In this document: positions 1 to 7,251 of the stretch, in pieces
How the letters are laid out: each line of letters begins with the position of its first letter
How positions within the stretch are numbered: the stretch's first letter is position 1
DNA from: Ornithomonoglobus_A sp045649025
GTDB taxonomy: Bacteria > Bacillota > Clostridia > UBA1381
DNA length: 59,500 nucleotides
Direction: 5' to 3'
Assembly (NCBI GenBank): GCA_045649025.1
Contig: JAZRPB010000008.1
Coordinates: 1-59,500 of the forward strand
Notes under the pieces: model-generated
Told to the model about the DNA's origin: nothing
The model's database searches: none
Seen by the model: the letters and a program-made list of their open reading frames with translations, nothing else
Translations under genes and position numbers: made by a program

Positions 1-1
1 C

Positions 2-49
2 GGAACAAGTAACGAAAGAATGGTTGTAGTTGCAAAGAGAGTATCATAG
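2..49 (+). CDS. Possible C-terminal tail of a gene truncated by the window edge
   Basis: Frame 2 is open from the first base to a TAG at 47-49 and reads GTSNERMVVVAKRVS. It is followed directly by a 26-bp palindrome that could end the transcript. The fragment is too short to assign a family. It may equally be chance open frame in non-coding sequence. Confidence 0.3.
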   Translation, partial: GTSNERMVVVAKRVS

Positions 50-71
50 GGAAACAAGCTTGTTTCCCTAT
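46..71. repeat. 26-bp perfect palindrome
   Basis: The sequence ATAGGGAAACAAG is followed immediately by its exact reverse complement, with no spacer. It overlaps the stop of the possible upstream reading frame. There is no T-tract on either side, so it is not a textbook intrinsic terminator. It could be a terminator core or a dyad binding site. Confidence 0.55.
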
Positions 72-77
72 CTGTAT

Positions 78-99
78 GCCCGTAGTAAAGTGGATATAA
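78..99 (+). pseudogene. Truncated copy 1 of the tRNA-Arg 5' half
   Basis: The bases match the acceptor 5' strand and D-arm of the intact tRNA-Arg at 373-396, with two C residues missing from the acceptor run and one T-to-A change in the D-stem. Similarity stops after GGATATAA, the same base at which copy 2 stops. There is no anticodon arm, so it cannot make a tRNA. It looks like a recombination scar or att remnant. Confidence 0.6.
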
Positions 100-112
100 T
101 ATAATTTCATAC

Positions 113-136
113 GCCCCCGTAGTAAAGTGGATATAA
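113..136 (+). pseudogene. Truncated copy 2 of the tRNA-Arg 5' half
   Basis: Twenty-three of 24 bases are identical to 373-396 of the intact tRNA-Arg. The single difference (A for T in the D-stem) is shared with copy 1. After GGATATAA it runs into unrelated sequence that starts the 64-bp repeat. No anticodon arm is present. Confidence 0.65.
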
Positions 137-196
137 GAACCGCACGCCGTATCCAAAATCAAAGATTTTGACGGCTGAGCGAACCTTGTTATTCGC
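133..196. repeat. 64-bp direct repeat, copy A
   Basis: Identical to 207-270. It contains an interrupted stem (GCCGT with ACGGC) enclosing a CAAAATC/GATTTTG hairpin. Its 3' end also pairs with the 10-bp spacer to form a CTTGTTATTC/GAATAATAAG stem. No open frame or T-tract is present. Confidence 0.75.
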
Positions 197-206
197 GAAA
201 GGAATA

Positions 207-270
207 ATAAGAACCGCACGCCGTATCCAAAATCAAAGATTTTGACGGCTGAGCGAACCTTGTTATTCGC
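207..270. repeat. 64-bp direct repeat, copy B
   Basis: Identical to 133-196 over 64 bases and separated from it by 10 bp. Its 3' end continues into a different hairpin that closes on ACAAG near 289. It may be a fold-back intergenic element or the residue of an integrated element beside tRNA-Arg. Confidence 0.75.
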
Positions 271-284
271 TTCGCTCATAATAT

Positions 285-322
285 ACAAGTCCTTTGATTT
301 TTTAGGGAGGGACTTGTTATAT
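285..322. repeat. Hairpin containing an inverted copy of the tRNA-Arg anticodon arm
   Basis: Bases 306-322 are the exact reverse complement of tRNA-Arg 391-407, which covers the D-arm end, anticodon 5' stem and part of the loop. The same segment can instead pair locally with ACAAGTCC at 285-292. The two pairings are mutually exclusive. Confidence 0.6.
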
Positions 323-372
323 ATTTAACTGTGTTCCCTTTTATAGTTAAGTTAATACAATATAATATATTT

Positions 373-444
373 GCCCCCGTAGTTAAGTGGATATAACAAG
401 TCCCTCCTAAGGATTAGTCATCGGTTCGACTCCGGTCGGGGGTG
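373..444 (+). tRNA. tRNA-Arg(CCT)
   Basis: A complete cloverleaf is visible. The acceptor is GCCCCCG with CGGGGGT, and the D-arm is GTTA/TAAC. The anticodon arm is AGTCC-CTCCTAA-GGATT with CCT at the anticodon. The T-arm loop is TTCGACT and the discriminator is G. CCA is not encoded. The tRNA is followed by a strong hairpin terminator. Upstream lie truncated copies of its 5' half, so this gene appears to be a recombination hotspot. Confidence 0.93.
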
Positions 445-445
445 G

Positions 446-489
446 TATTGAAAAAAACGTACTGAAATCTCAGTACGTTTTTTCAATAT
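446..489. terminator. Bidirectional intrinsic terminator after tRNA-Arg
   Basis: An ACGTACTG/CAGTACGT stem with a 6-base loop is flanked by an A-run on the left and a T-run on the right. It can end the tRNA transcript on + and the pyridoxamine kinase transcript on -. Confidence 0.9.
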
Positions 490-502
490 TCTCTCTTTTT
501 AT

Positions 503-1333
503 TTATTTTAATGCATCTATCAATTTGGATAATACAGGCTCAAATTTAGCACCGTACCAATGATTTTCTTCCTCTGCTGTTGCTTTTATACATTCAACCG
601 TGTAGTCGGCAGCTATCTTTGCTGCATCATATGCACTCTTGCCTCTCACAAGTGCACCCACAAAGGATGAGGCATATATGTCACCTGTTCCATGACAGCT
701 GTTTGGCAGCATTACGTGCTCATAATATGAATACTGTGAATTTTCAAAAACAACTATTCCTGTTTTACCCTCTGTGTATGATACACCTGTTAATATAACA
801 TTTTTACAGCCTGTTTCCACAAGCTTTTCTATAAGCAAATCTATATACGCTCTGTCGTACTTTTCTTTATATTCAACACCTGTTAAAAAACATGCTTCTG
901 TTATGTTGGGAACAATGTAATCAGCCTTTGTACAAAGTCTTACCATAGCTTTAACATAATCATCATCAAAGCCGGGATACAGTTTTCCGTTATCTGCCAT
1001 TGCAGGGTCAACCACTTTATATCCCTCGTCGTTAAGTGTTTCGCTAAATATTTCACTTATATAATCTATCTGCTTTTCACTGCCAAGATAACCGGTATAG
1101 ATTGCACTAAACTTTATACCCTCTTTAACCCAATGATTTTTAATATTGGGCATATCATCAGTTAAATCTCTGAATGTATATCCGCTAAAGCCCGCAGTAT
1201 GTGTAGATAGTACTGCCGACGGTAATATTGCAGTTTCAATTCCGCAAGCTGAAAGAATGGGCAATGCAACAGTTAGTGAACACTGACCAACACACGAAAT
1301 ATCCTGAATTGTAAGAATTCTTTTATATGACAT
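503..1333 (-). CDS. pdxY: Pyridoxamine/pyridoxal kinase (PdxY/PdxK-like, ribokinase fold)
   Basis: This 276-aa protein phosphorylates B6 vitamers (pyridoxal, pyridoxamine or pyridoxine) in the cytosol for salvage of pyridoxal phosphate. The N-terminus (KRILTIQDISCVGQCS) and the HGTGD motif at residues 214-218, which carries the catalytic Asp, are typical of the PdxY/PdxK branch. The length matches the family. The ATG at 1333 has GGAG just upstream. It is a single-gene unit with its own promoter at 1367-1395 and the shared terminator at 446-489. Exact vitamer preference cannot be read from sequence; some members act on hydroxymethylpyrimidine instead. Confidence 0.9.
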   Translation of the reverse strand: MSYKRILTIQDISCVGQCSLTVALPILSACGIETAILPSAVLSTHTAGFSGYTFRDLTDDMPNIKNHWVKEGIKFSAIYTGYLGSEKQIDYISEIFSETLNDEGYKVVDPAMADNGKLYPGFDDDYVKAMVRLCTKADYIVPNITEACFLTGVEYKEKYDRAYIDLLIEKLVETGCKNVILTGVSYTEGKTGIVVFENSQYSYYEHVMLPNSCHGTGDIYASSFVGALVRGKSAYDAAKIAADYTVECIKATAEEENHWYGAKFEPVLSKLIDALK

Positions 1334-1366
1334 TTAACATCATCTCCTCTTCTGATTATATGTTTA

Positions 1367-1395
1367 ATTTTATCACATTCAAAAAATACTGTCAA
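1367..1395 (-). promoter_or_regulatory. Sigma-A promoter of the pyridoxamine kinase gene
   Basis: On the minus strand TTGACA (1395-1390) is separated by 17 bp from TAAAAT (1372-1367). TGTGA lies just before the -10, giving a TRTGn extension. Confidence 0.75.
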
Positions 1396-1538
1396 TATTG
1401 TGAAAATAAAATATTTAACAAAATTATAATAATTATAAATTATAATTTCGTTACATTTATTGCCTCTTATTTTAGCCTTTTTCGACTATTTAACTAAAAT
1501 TCTCTGATTTTTTTATTTATTTTTAACACTTAAATTAA

Positions 1539-1567
1539 TTGATAAATAAAAAATAATGTGGTATAAT
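1539..1567 (+). promoter_or_regulatory. Consensus promoter placed about 10 bp before the glycosylase start codon
   Basis: TTGATA (1539-1544), a 17-bp spacer ending in TGTGG, then TATAAT (1562-1567). Transcription should start near 1574, only about three bases before the ATG at 1577, so the mRNA is nearly leaderless. Confidence 0.8.
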
Positions 1568-1576
1568 ATTGTTGTT

Positions 1577-2446
1577 ATGGATATTTGTGTAAAAAACAAT
1601 AATATTATCTTAAAAAAAGTTAAGGATTTTAACCTAAAACATATATTTGAATGTGGGCAAGCCTTTCGATTTAACCAAACAGGCGAAAATGAGTATACAG
1701 GTGTTGCAAAAGACCGTGCACTTACTATTGCACAAAATGGCAATGACGTTATTTTGTATGACACATCATATTATGATTTTTTAAATATTTGGTATGACTA
1801 CTTCGACCTGTCAACAGATTACGGTAAAATAAAAAAGACCGTGGATGTTGATAACTATATGCATGAGGCTACCTCCTATGGCTATGGAATACGCATACTG
1901 CGTCAGGAGTTATGGGAAGTGATAATATCCTTTATAATTTCTGCAAGCAACAATGTACCACGTATAAAGGGTATTGTTGAGCGGCTATGCAACGAGTTTG
2001 GCGAAAAAATAGAATACAGAGGAAATATATATCACTCATTCCCCACTGTGCAAAAGCTATCTTCACTTACATCAGAAGAGCTTAACGTAATACGTGCAGG
2101 CTTTCGTGATAAATATATCATAGATGCCTGCAGAAAAATCAGCAGCAAAGATATATCACTTGAAAATTTACACAATATGTCTACGCAAAATGCAAAGGAA
2201 GCCTTGATGACCATAAACGGTATTGGCGAAAAGGTTAGTAATTGTATATTACTTTTTGGGCTCAACCGTGTTGATTCATTTCCTGTTGATGTGTGGATAA
2301 AAAGAATTATGGAGTATTGCTATTTTGATAGTGAGCAATCCACAAGCACCATTTCATCAACCGCCGCCAAGAAATTTGGTGCATATGGCGGATATGCCCA
2401 ACAATATCTTTTCTATTGGGCACGTGAAAAGAAGATTGGCGTGTAA
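1577..2446 (+). CDS. ogg: 8-oxoguanine DNA glycosylase/AP lyase (OGG1 family)
   Basis: This 289-aa bifunctional base-excision repair enzyme removes 8-oxoguanine opposite C and nicks the strand. An OGG N-terminal domain (about residues 1-110) precedes a helix-hairpin-helix GPD domain. The Schiff-base lysine is K219 in GIGEKVSNC and the catalytic aspartate is D238 in FPVDVW; their spacing of 19 equals that of human OGG1 K249 and D268. An upstream in-frame ATG at 1556 is rejected because the -10 box lies inside it. The chosen start has no Shine-Dalgarno sequence and sits a few bases after the predicted transcription start. It appears monocistronic, ahead of fba. Confidence 0.9.
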   Translation: MDICVKNNNIILKKVKDFNLKHIFECGQAFRFNQTGENEYTGVAKDRALTIAQNGNDVILYDTSYYDFLNIWYDYFDLSTDYGKIKKTVDVDNYMHEATSYGYGIRILRQELWEVIISFIISASNNVPRIKGIVERLCNEFGEKIEYRGNIYHSFPTVQKLSSLTSEELNVIRAGFRDKYIIDACRKISSKDISLENLHNMSTQNAKEALMTINGIGEKVSNCILLFGLNRVDSFPVDVWIKRIMEYCYFDSEQSTSTISSTAAKKFGAYGGYAQQYLFYWAREKKIGV

Positions 2447-2515
2447 AATACATTTAATTTTGTTATATAATAATTAATTTTATATAAAACACAATAAAAG
2501 GAGGATTATACTAAT

Positions 2516-3379
2516 ATGTTAGTTTCAGCAACCGAAATGTTGAAAAAAGCAGTTGCAGGCAAATATGCAGTTGGTCAATTCAATATTAACAACCTTGAAT
2601 GGACAAAATGTATACTTGCAACAGCACAAGAAAACAACTCACCCGTTATTTTGGGTGTATCGGAGGGTGCAGGAAAGTATATGACAGGCTTTAAAACTGT
2701 TGCAGCAATGGTTAAGGCTATGATAGAGGATATGAATATAACTGTTCCTGTAGCACTTCACCTTGACCATGGCTCATACGAGGGATGTAATGCCTGTATA
2801 GAAGCAGGTTTCTCATCGGTAATGTTTGATGGCTCACACTTTCCTATTGAAGAAAATGTTGCAAAAACAACCGAGCTTGTTAACATCTGTCACAGCAAAG
2901 GCATATCTATTGAGGCAGAGGTTGGCTCAATAGGCGGAGAAGAAGATGGTGTTGTTGGTGCAGGTGAAATTGCAGACCCGAATGAATGTAAAAAAATTGC
3001 AGATTTGGGAGTAGATTTCCTTGCAGCAGGTATTGGTAATATTCATGGTAAGTATCCTGAAAACTGGGCAGGTCTTGATTTTGATGCTCTTGCAAAAACA
3101 AAAGAGCTTATAGGCGACCTACCTCTTGTTCTTCATGGTGGTACAGGCATCCCCGAGGATATGATAAAAACAGCAATTTCTCTTGGTGTTGCAAAGATAA
3201 ACGTAAATACTGAATGTCAGCTTTATTTCCAGGCTGCAACAAGAAAGTATATTGAGGAAGGCAAGGACCTTGTTGGAAAAGGTTTCGACCCACGTAAGCT
3301 TTTAGCACCTGGTTGCGAAGCAATTAAGGAAATTGTAAAAGAAAAGATGGAACTGTTTGGTTCAGTTAATAAAGCGTAA
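2516..3379 (+). CDS. fba: Class II fructose-1,6-bisphosphate aldolase
   Basis: This 287-aa zinc-dependent aldolase cleaves fructose-1,6-bisphosphate to dihydroxyacetone phosphate and glyceraldehyde-3-phosphate in glycolysis, and works in reverse in gluconeogenesis. The metal-site motif HLDHG is at residues 82-86 (D84 catalytic base, H85 zinc ligand). Other class II hallmarks are DGSHFP, a glycine-rich loop with LHGGTGIP, and NVNTE. Length and N-terminus fit the short FbaA/FbaB type of Bacillota. GGAGG lies 10 bases before the ATG. It is a single-gene unit closed by a hairpin terminator. Confidence 0.96.
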   Translation: MLVSATEMLKKAVAGKYAVGQFNINNLEWTKCILATAQENNSPVILGVSEGAGKYMTGFKTVAAMVKAMIEDMNITVPVALHLDHGSYEGCNACIEAGFSSVMFDGSHFPIEENVAKTTELVNICHSKGISIEAEVGSIGGEEDGVVGAGEIADPNECKKIADLGVDFLAAGIGNIHGKYPENWAGLDFDALAKTKELIGDLPLVLHGGTGIPEDMIKTAISLGVAKINVNTECQLYFQAATRKYIEEGKDLVGKGFDPRKLLAPGCEAIKEIVKEKMELFGSVNKA

Positions 3380-3394
3380 TTAAATTCATACAAA

Positions 3395-3424
3395 AAAGGA
3401 TGTTGCTATGCAACATCCTTTTAA
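3395..3424 (+). terminator. Intrinsic terminator of fba
   Basis: AAAAGGATGTTG pairs with CAACATCCTTTT around a CTATG loop, about 15 bp after the fba stop. The T-run is short. Confidence 0.8.
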
Positions 3425-3445
3425 TGTTTTAAGCGTTTCGTTATA

Positions 3446-3474
3446 CGAACCGTCGAGGACGCTGATCCCTACAA
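3446..3474. repeat. 29-bp dispersed repeat, copy A
   Basis: Starts CGAACCGTCGAGGACGC and ends ATCCCTACAA. It matches 3523-3551 at 26 of 29 positions and is markedly more GC-rich than its surroundings. Confidence 0.7.
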
Positions 3475-3522
3475 ATCCCAACATTCAGAAGGACTGCTTG
3501 ATTTTTGATGCAGAACGTTTTG

Positions 3523-3551
3523 CGGACCGTCGAGGACGCCGGTCCCTACAA
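3523..3551. repeat. 29-bp dispersed repeat, copy B
   Basis: CGGACCGTCGAGGACGC followed by CGGTCCCTACAA. The outer GGACCG/CGGTCC can pair, so this copy is a small hairpin. Copy A lacks full complementarity. From memory, similar GC-rich motifs are scattered between genes of gut Clostridia; I could not check this. Confidence 0.7.
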
Positions 3552-3582
3552 TAAAAAAGGCAAAACATTTTGTTTTGCCCCT
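3552..3582 (-). terminator. Intrinsic terminator of the liv operon
   Basis: On the minus strand GGCAAAAC and GTTTTGCC form a perfect 8-bp stem followed by a T6 run, just after the livF stop. Confidence 0.9.
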
Positions 3583-3593
3583 TCATTTCTATA

Positions 3594-4292
3594 TCAACCG
3601 CCCAAATAGGCCTTCTTTATCTCATCACTCTGCGCAAGTTCTGCACCCGTACCGGAGATTTTAATTCTCCCCGATTCAAGCACATATGCCCTATCGGCAA
3701 TATTTAGTGCCATTTCTGCATTTTGTTCTACAAGAAGAATTGTTGTGCCTGCATTGTGAAGCTCTTTTATGATATCAAATATCTGTTGTACAAGTATTGG
3801 AGCAAGTCCCATAGATGGTTCATCAAGCATTAGGAGCTTTGGCTTACTCATAAGTGCTCTGCCCATTACAAGCATCTGCTGCTCACCGCCCGAGAGTGTT
3901 CCTGCAATCTGATTTTTTCTGTGCTCCAAACGAGGAAAGCGTCTGAATACATCTTCTATACTCTCTTTTACATTTGCACTATTTGTATATGCACCCATTT
4001 CAAGATTTTCCTGAACTGTCATTTGTAAAAATACTCGACGTCCCTCCGGAACATGTGCCAGACCTTTTGAAACAAGTTTGTGTGCTTCTGTTTTGGCTAT
4101 GCTTTCATCAAACAATGTTATATCACCTGTTTTAGAACGCAACAATCCCGAAATAGTACGAAGCGTTGTTGACTTGCCTGCACCATTGGCACCTATAAGT
4201 GCAACAATCTCACCCTGATTTACTTCTATGGAAACGTCCTTTAATGCGTGTATCTGCCCATAATATACATTTATGTTATCTACTTTTAGCAT
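3594..4292 (-). CDS. livF: Branched-chain amino acid ABC transporter ATP-binding protein LivF
   Basis: This 232-aa ATPase subunit powers branched-chain amino acid import on the inner face of the membrane, paired with LivG. Walker A GANGAGKST is at about residues 34-42, followed by the signature LSGGEQQ, Walker B LLMLDEP and the H-loop region LLVEQN. The LivF-specific alternation EGRRVFLQMTVQENL is present. The length is typical. It is the last gene of the liv operon, two bases after livG, and is followed by a strong terminator. Confidence 0.95.
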   Translation of the reverse strand: MLKVDNINVYYGQIHALKDVSIEVNQGEIVALIGANGAGKSTTLRTISGLLRSKTGDITLFDESIAKTEAHKLVSKGLAHVPEGRRVFLQMTVQENLEMGAYTNSANVKESIEDVFRRFPRLEHRKNQIAGTLSGGEQQMLVMGRALMSKPKLLMLDEPSMGLAPILVQQIFDIIKELHNAGTTILLVEQNAEMALNIADRAYVLESGRIKISGTGAELAQSDEIKKAYLGG

Positions 4293-4294
4293 CT

Positions 4295-5125
4295 TTACGC
4301 CTCCTTCTTCTTTCCAAGATATGCCTCTATAACCTTTGGATTAGCCTTTATTTCATCGGGCGTACCCTTTGCAATAACCTTACCATGGTCAAGCACGCAA
4401 ATGCCTTCACACACATTCATAACAAGATTCATATCGTGTTCTATAAGCATAACTGCTATCTGGAATTTATCTCTTATTCTGCAAATATTTTCCATAAGCT
4501 CGGCAGTTTCCGATGGATTCATACCTGCTGCCGGCTCGTCAAGCAAAATTATGCCCGGACGTGTTGCAAGTGCACGTGCAATTTCAAGACGTCTTTGCTC
4601 GCCATACGGAAGTGAGCCTGCTTTTTGATTTGCCAAATCTGCCATATTAAAGAAGTCGAGCAATTCAAGTGCTTCCTCTTTAGATTGCTTTTCCGATTTA
4701 TTATATCCGAACATATGGGTTATTGATGATATAAACGGTTGATTTATAGAATTATGCAAACCAACCTTAACATTATCTATAACTGACATATCGGAAAACA
4801 GTCTTATATTCTGGAATGTACGTGCAATACCCATTTTACTGACCTGTGCAGTAGTCTTTCTTGCAGTTGATTTACCATCAAGCATAATTGCACCACGTGT
4901 GGGCTGATAAACGTTGGTTAAAAGATTAAATACAGTTGTTTTACCTGCACCATTAGGTCCAATAAGTCCCGAGATTTCTGTTCTGCCGACTGTAAGCGAC
5001 ACATCATCAACCGCAGTAAGACCGCCGAAATCTATACCCAAATGGTGAGTTTCAAGAATTGGGGTTTTATTTAAATCACGTTCCGGAATAATTGAATGAC
5101 TCGGAACCGGTACCATTTTAGCCAT
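4295..5125 (-). CDS. livG: Branched-chain amino acid ABC transporter ATP-binding protein LivG
   Basis: This 276-aa ATPase partners LivF. Walker A is GPNGAGKTT and Walker B is IILLDEPAAGMNP. The ABC signature is replaced by LPYGEQRRLEIARAL, which is usual for LivG proteins. The C-terminal Branched-chain ATPase extension with DEIKANPKVIEAYLG is present. The N-terminus carries roughly 20 extra residues before the first beta strand, starting MAKMVPVPSH. Its start overlaps the end of livM by 8 bp, indicating translational coupling. Confidence 0.95.
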   Translation of the reverse strand: MAKMVPVPSHSIIPERDLNKTPILETHHLGIDFGGLTAVDDVSLTVGRTEISGLIGPNGAGKTTVFNLLTNVYQPTRGAIMLDGKSTARKTTAQVSKMGIARTFQNIRLFSDMSVIDNVKVGLHNSINQPFISSITHMFGYNKSEKQSKEEALELLDFFNMADLANQKAGSLPYGEQRRLEIARALATRPGIILLDEPAAGMNPSETAELMENICRIRDKFQIAVMLIEHDMNLVMNVCEGICVLDHGKVIAKGTPDEIKANPKVIEAYLGKKKEA

Positions 5126-6197
5126 TTTGATTTTCCCCCTGTCTTTTTGTCTTTTTCTGTTTTATTTTAAACATTATCTTTTCTCGCATCAGCTTTGCTC
5201 TTGCACTGTTTGTTATAAGCATTACGGCAATAAGAACTATTGCATATATAAGCATACGATAGTCTGCCAAACCTCTTAAAAGTTCAGGAAGCATATACAA
5301 CAGAGCCGTTGCAATAATTACACCAACAATATTATTCATACCACCCAATACAACGAATACAAGTATCAATATTGATGTATTAAAGTCGAATTTCTTTGCA
5401 GCAATTGTTGAGAAATTCATAGCATACAACGAGCCTGCCATACCTGCAAGCACTGCCGATGTTATGAATGCAGTTAATTTATATCTTGTGATACCAATAC
5501 CAACCGATTCAGCGGCAATTCGATTATCACGAATAGCTGTAACTGCACGTCCTGTTTTACTGTTAACGAGATTTAGTACAACAAACAACGCAAATAATAT
5601 CAGCAATATTCCTGCACCAAAGGTTGATATTTTTGTTATACCAACTGCACCCTGAGGTCCATTTAATATAACCTTACCGCCTGCCATACCAAGAGCCTCA
5701 ACACTTGTCATACTGATGTGCAAGCCGCTCGCATCAACGCCAACATACAGACAGTTAATTATATTTTTAATAATTTCACCGAATGCAAGTGTAACAATTG
5801 CCAGATAGTCACCACGCAGTCTTAAAACAGGAATACCTATTATAAAGCCTGCTATGCCGGCAAAAATTCCGCCGACTATGATTGCAACAAGCAGTCTTAT
5901 GCCTGCAACAGGTATAAGCTCCTGAAGGCATATTGCGGCTATAACACCTGTGAATGCACCCACACTCATAAACCCTGCGTGTCCAAGACTTAATTCGCCC
6001 AGAAAACCAACAGTTAGCGACAGTGAAACTGCCATTACTACATATGTACATATAGGGACAAGCTGACCGCTTATTGAGTTATTTATCATTCCTGCAGATT
6101 GCATAGGAAACAGAATTATAAATGCAAGAATAACAATGCCGTAGGCTTTTATATTCGTGCGTGTAAATTTATTTAGATTTTTTAATTTCATTTTCAC
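5118..6197 (-). CDS. livM: Branched-chain amino acid ABC transporter permease LivM
   Basis: This 359-aa integral membrane permease forms the translocation channel with LivH. It has multiple hydrophobic segments beginning at about residue 16. The family signatures GELSLGHAGFMSVGAF and LRGDYLAIVTLAFGEI are present, and the C-terminal cytoplasmic tail is basic (KIKQKKTKRQ). The order livH-livM-livG-livF and the 3-bp gap to livH are standard for this operon. Confidence 0.95.
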   Translation of the reverse strand: MKMKLKNLNKFTRTNIKAYGIVILAFIILFPMQSAGMINNSISGQLVPICTYVVMAVSLSLTVGFLGELSLGHAGFMSVGAFTGVIAAICLQELIPVAGIRLLVAIIVGGIFAGIAGFIIGIPVLRLRGDYLAIVTLAFGEIIKNIINCLYVGVDASGLHISMTSVEALGMAGGKVILNGPQGAVGITKISTFGAGILLILFALFVVLNLVNSKTGRAVTAIRDNRIAAESVGIGITRYKLTAFITSAVLAGMAGSLYAMNFSTIAAKKFDFNTSILILVFVVLGGMNNIVGVIIATALLYMLPELLRGLADYRMLIYAIVLIAVMLITNSARAKLMREKIMFKIKQKKTKRQGENQNG

Positions 6198-6200
6198 ACC

Positions 6201-7082
6201 TCACACCTTCTCCGTAATTTTCTTACCAAGTATACCTGTTGGTCTTACAAGCAACACAATAATCAGAACTGCAAACACAATTGCATCTGAAAGCGAGGTT
6301 GAAATATATGATTTACTGAATATTTCTATAATACCCAATAGTATTCCGCCAAGCATTGCACCGGGGATTGAGCCTATTCCGCCAAATACTGCCGCTGTAA
6401 ATGCTTTTATACCGGGCATTGAGCCTGTTGTTGGAACAAGCACGGGATATGCTGAGCATAGCAGGACACCTGCAATTGCCGCAAGTGCACTGCCTATTGC
6501 AAATGTAAGTGATATTGTTACATTAACATTTATACCCATAAGCTCGGCCGCGTCTTTATCCTCCGATACAGCACGCATAGCCTTACCCATTTTTGACTTC
6601 TTTGTAAACAATGTAAGTGCAATCATTATTATTATACAAGCTATAACTGTTATAATTGATTCAGCGGTAATTATGAGTTGACCGTTAAATAGTGCAATTG
6701 AATTAAATGGTGCAACAGAACTAAAGGTTTTTGGTGCACTTCCCCATATAAGCAATGCAACATTCTGCAAGAAATAACTCACACCGATTGCAGTAATTAA
6801 AACAGCTAAAGAGCCTGCCTTTCTTAATGGTTTGTATGCCATACCCTCGATAAGTATACCAAGCAGAGTGCAAACCACCATTGCAGCAATTATTGCCACA
6901 ACAGGCGGCAGCTTAAGATATGTGGTAACACAGAATGATATGTATGCACCAACCATTATTACATCACCATGAGCAAAGTTAAGCATTTTTGCAATACCAT
7001 AAACCATTGTGTAGCCCAATGCTATAATAGCATACACACTACCCAGGCTTATACCGTTAATCAAATTAGAAATAAATGTCAT
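6201..7082 (-). CDS. livH: Branched-chain amino acid ABC transporter permease LivH
   Basis: This 293-aa permease has about eight membrane segments. The opening GISLGSVYAIIALGYTMVYG and the motif KMLNFAHGDVIMVGA are diagnostic of LivH. It pairs with LivM to carry leucine, isoleucine, valine or related substrates across the membrane. It follows livK after a 169-bp gap with stable hairpins that may lower its expression relative to the binding protein. Confidence 0.95.
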   Translation of the reverse strand: MTFISNLINGISLGSVYAIIALGYTMVYGIAKMLNFAHGDVIMVGAYISFCVTTYLKLPPVVAIIAAMVVCTLLGILIEGMAYKPLRKAGSLAVLITAIGVSYFLQNVALLIWGSAPKTFSSVAPFNSIALFNGQLIITAESIITVIACIIIMIALTLFTKKSKMGKAMRAVSEDKDAAELMGINVNVTISLTFAIGSALAAIAGVLLCSAYPVLVPTTGSMPGIKAFTAAVFGGIGSIPGAMLGGILLGIIEIFSKSYISTSLSDAIVFAVLIIVLLVRPTGILGKKITEKV

Positions 7083-7135
7083 TAATCACACCTCATATTT
7101 ATCTTCATCGTTTAAGCATAAAATTATATCGTTAT

Positions 7136-7216
7136 GCTTTTATATACCGCCTTAAATTATAATAAAGCGGTATATAAAAGCAGAAAATGAGGAGCTGCAA
7201 AAGCAGCATCCCCTTT
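7136..7216 (-). promoter_or_regulatory. Two hairpins between livK and livH (possible partial terminator or processing element)
   Basis: The first structure met by transcription is GGGGATGCTGC/GCAGCTCC (7189-7216), followed by only a weak T-run. The second is a 15-bp perfect stem, GCTTTTATATACCGC with GCGGTATATAAAAGC (7136-7181). Partial termination or 3'-end protection of the livK message is the likely role, giving more binding protein than permease. Confidence 0.55.
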
Positions 7217-7251
7217 TTCTGAAAAATTTTACCTATAAGTTAATTACTTAA

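Noticed and set aside
78..136. Additional functional tRNA-Arg genes
   Set aside because: Both fragments stop before the anticodon arm and cannot fold as tRNAs.
133..270. CRISPR array suggested by two identical repeats
   Set aside because: Only two 64-bp units with a 10-bp spacer; repeats are too long, the spacer too short and no cas genes occur.
1556..1576. Upstream ATG for the DNA glycosylase
   Set aside because: The -10 element TATAAT lies inside this extension, so it would not be in the mRNA.
3446..3551. tRNA or rRNA fragment as the source of the GC-rich repeats
   Set aside because: No cloverleaf or known rRNA segment is recognisable; left as an intergenic repeat.
6157..6681. 174-codon open frame on + across livH and livM
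   Set aside because: It is antisense to two certain permease genes, lacks a ribosome binding site and has low-complexity I/S/T composition typical of a shadow frame.
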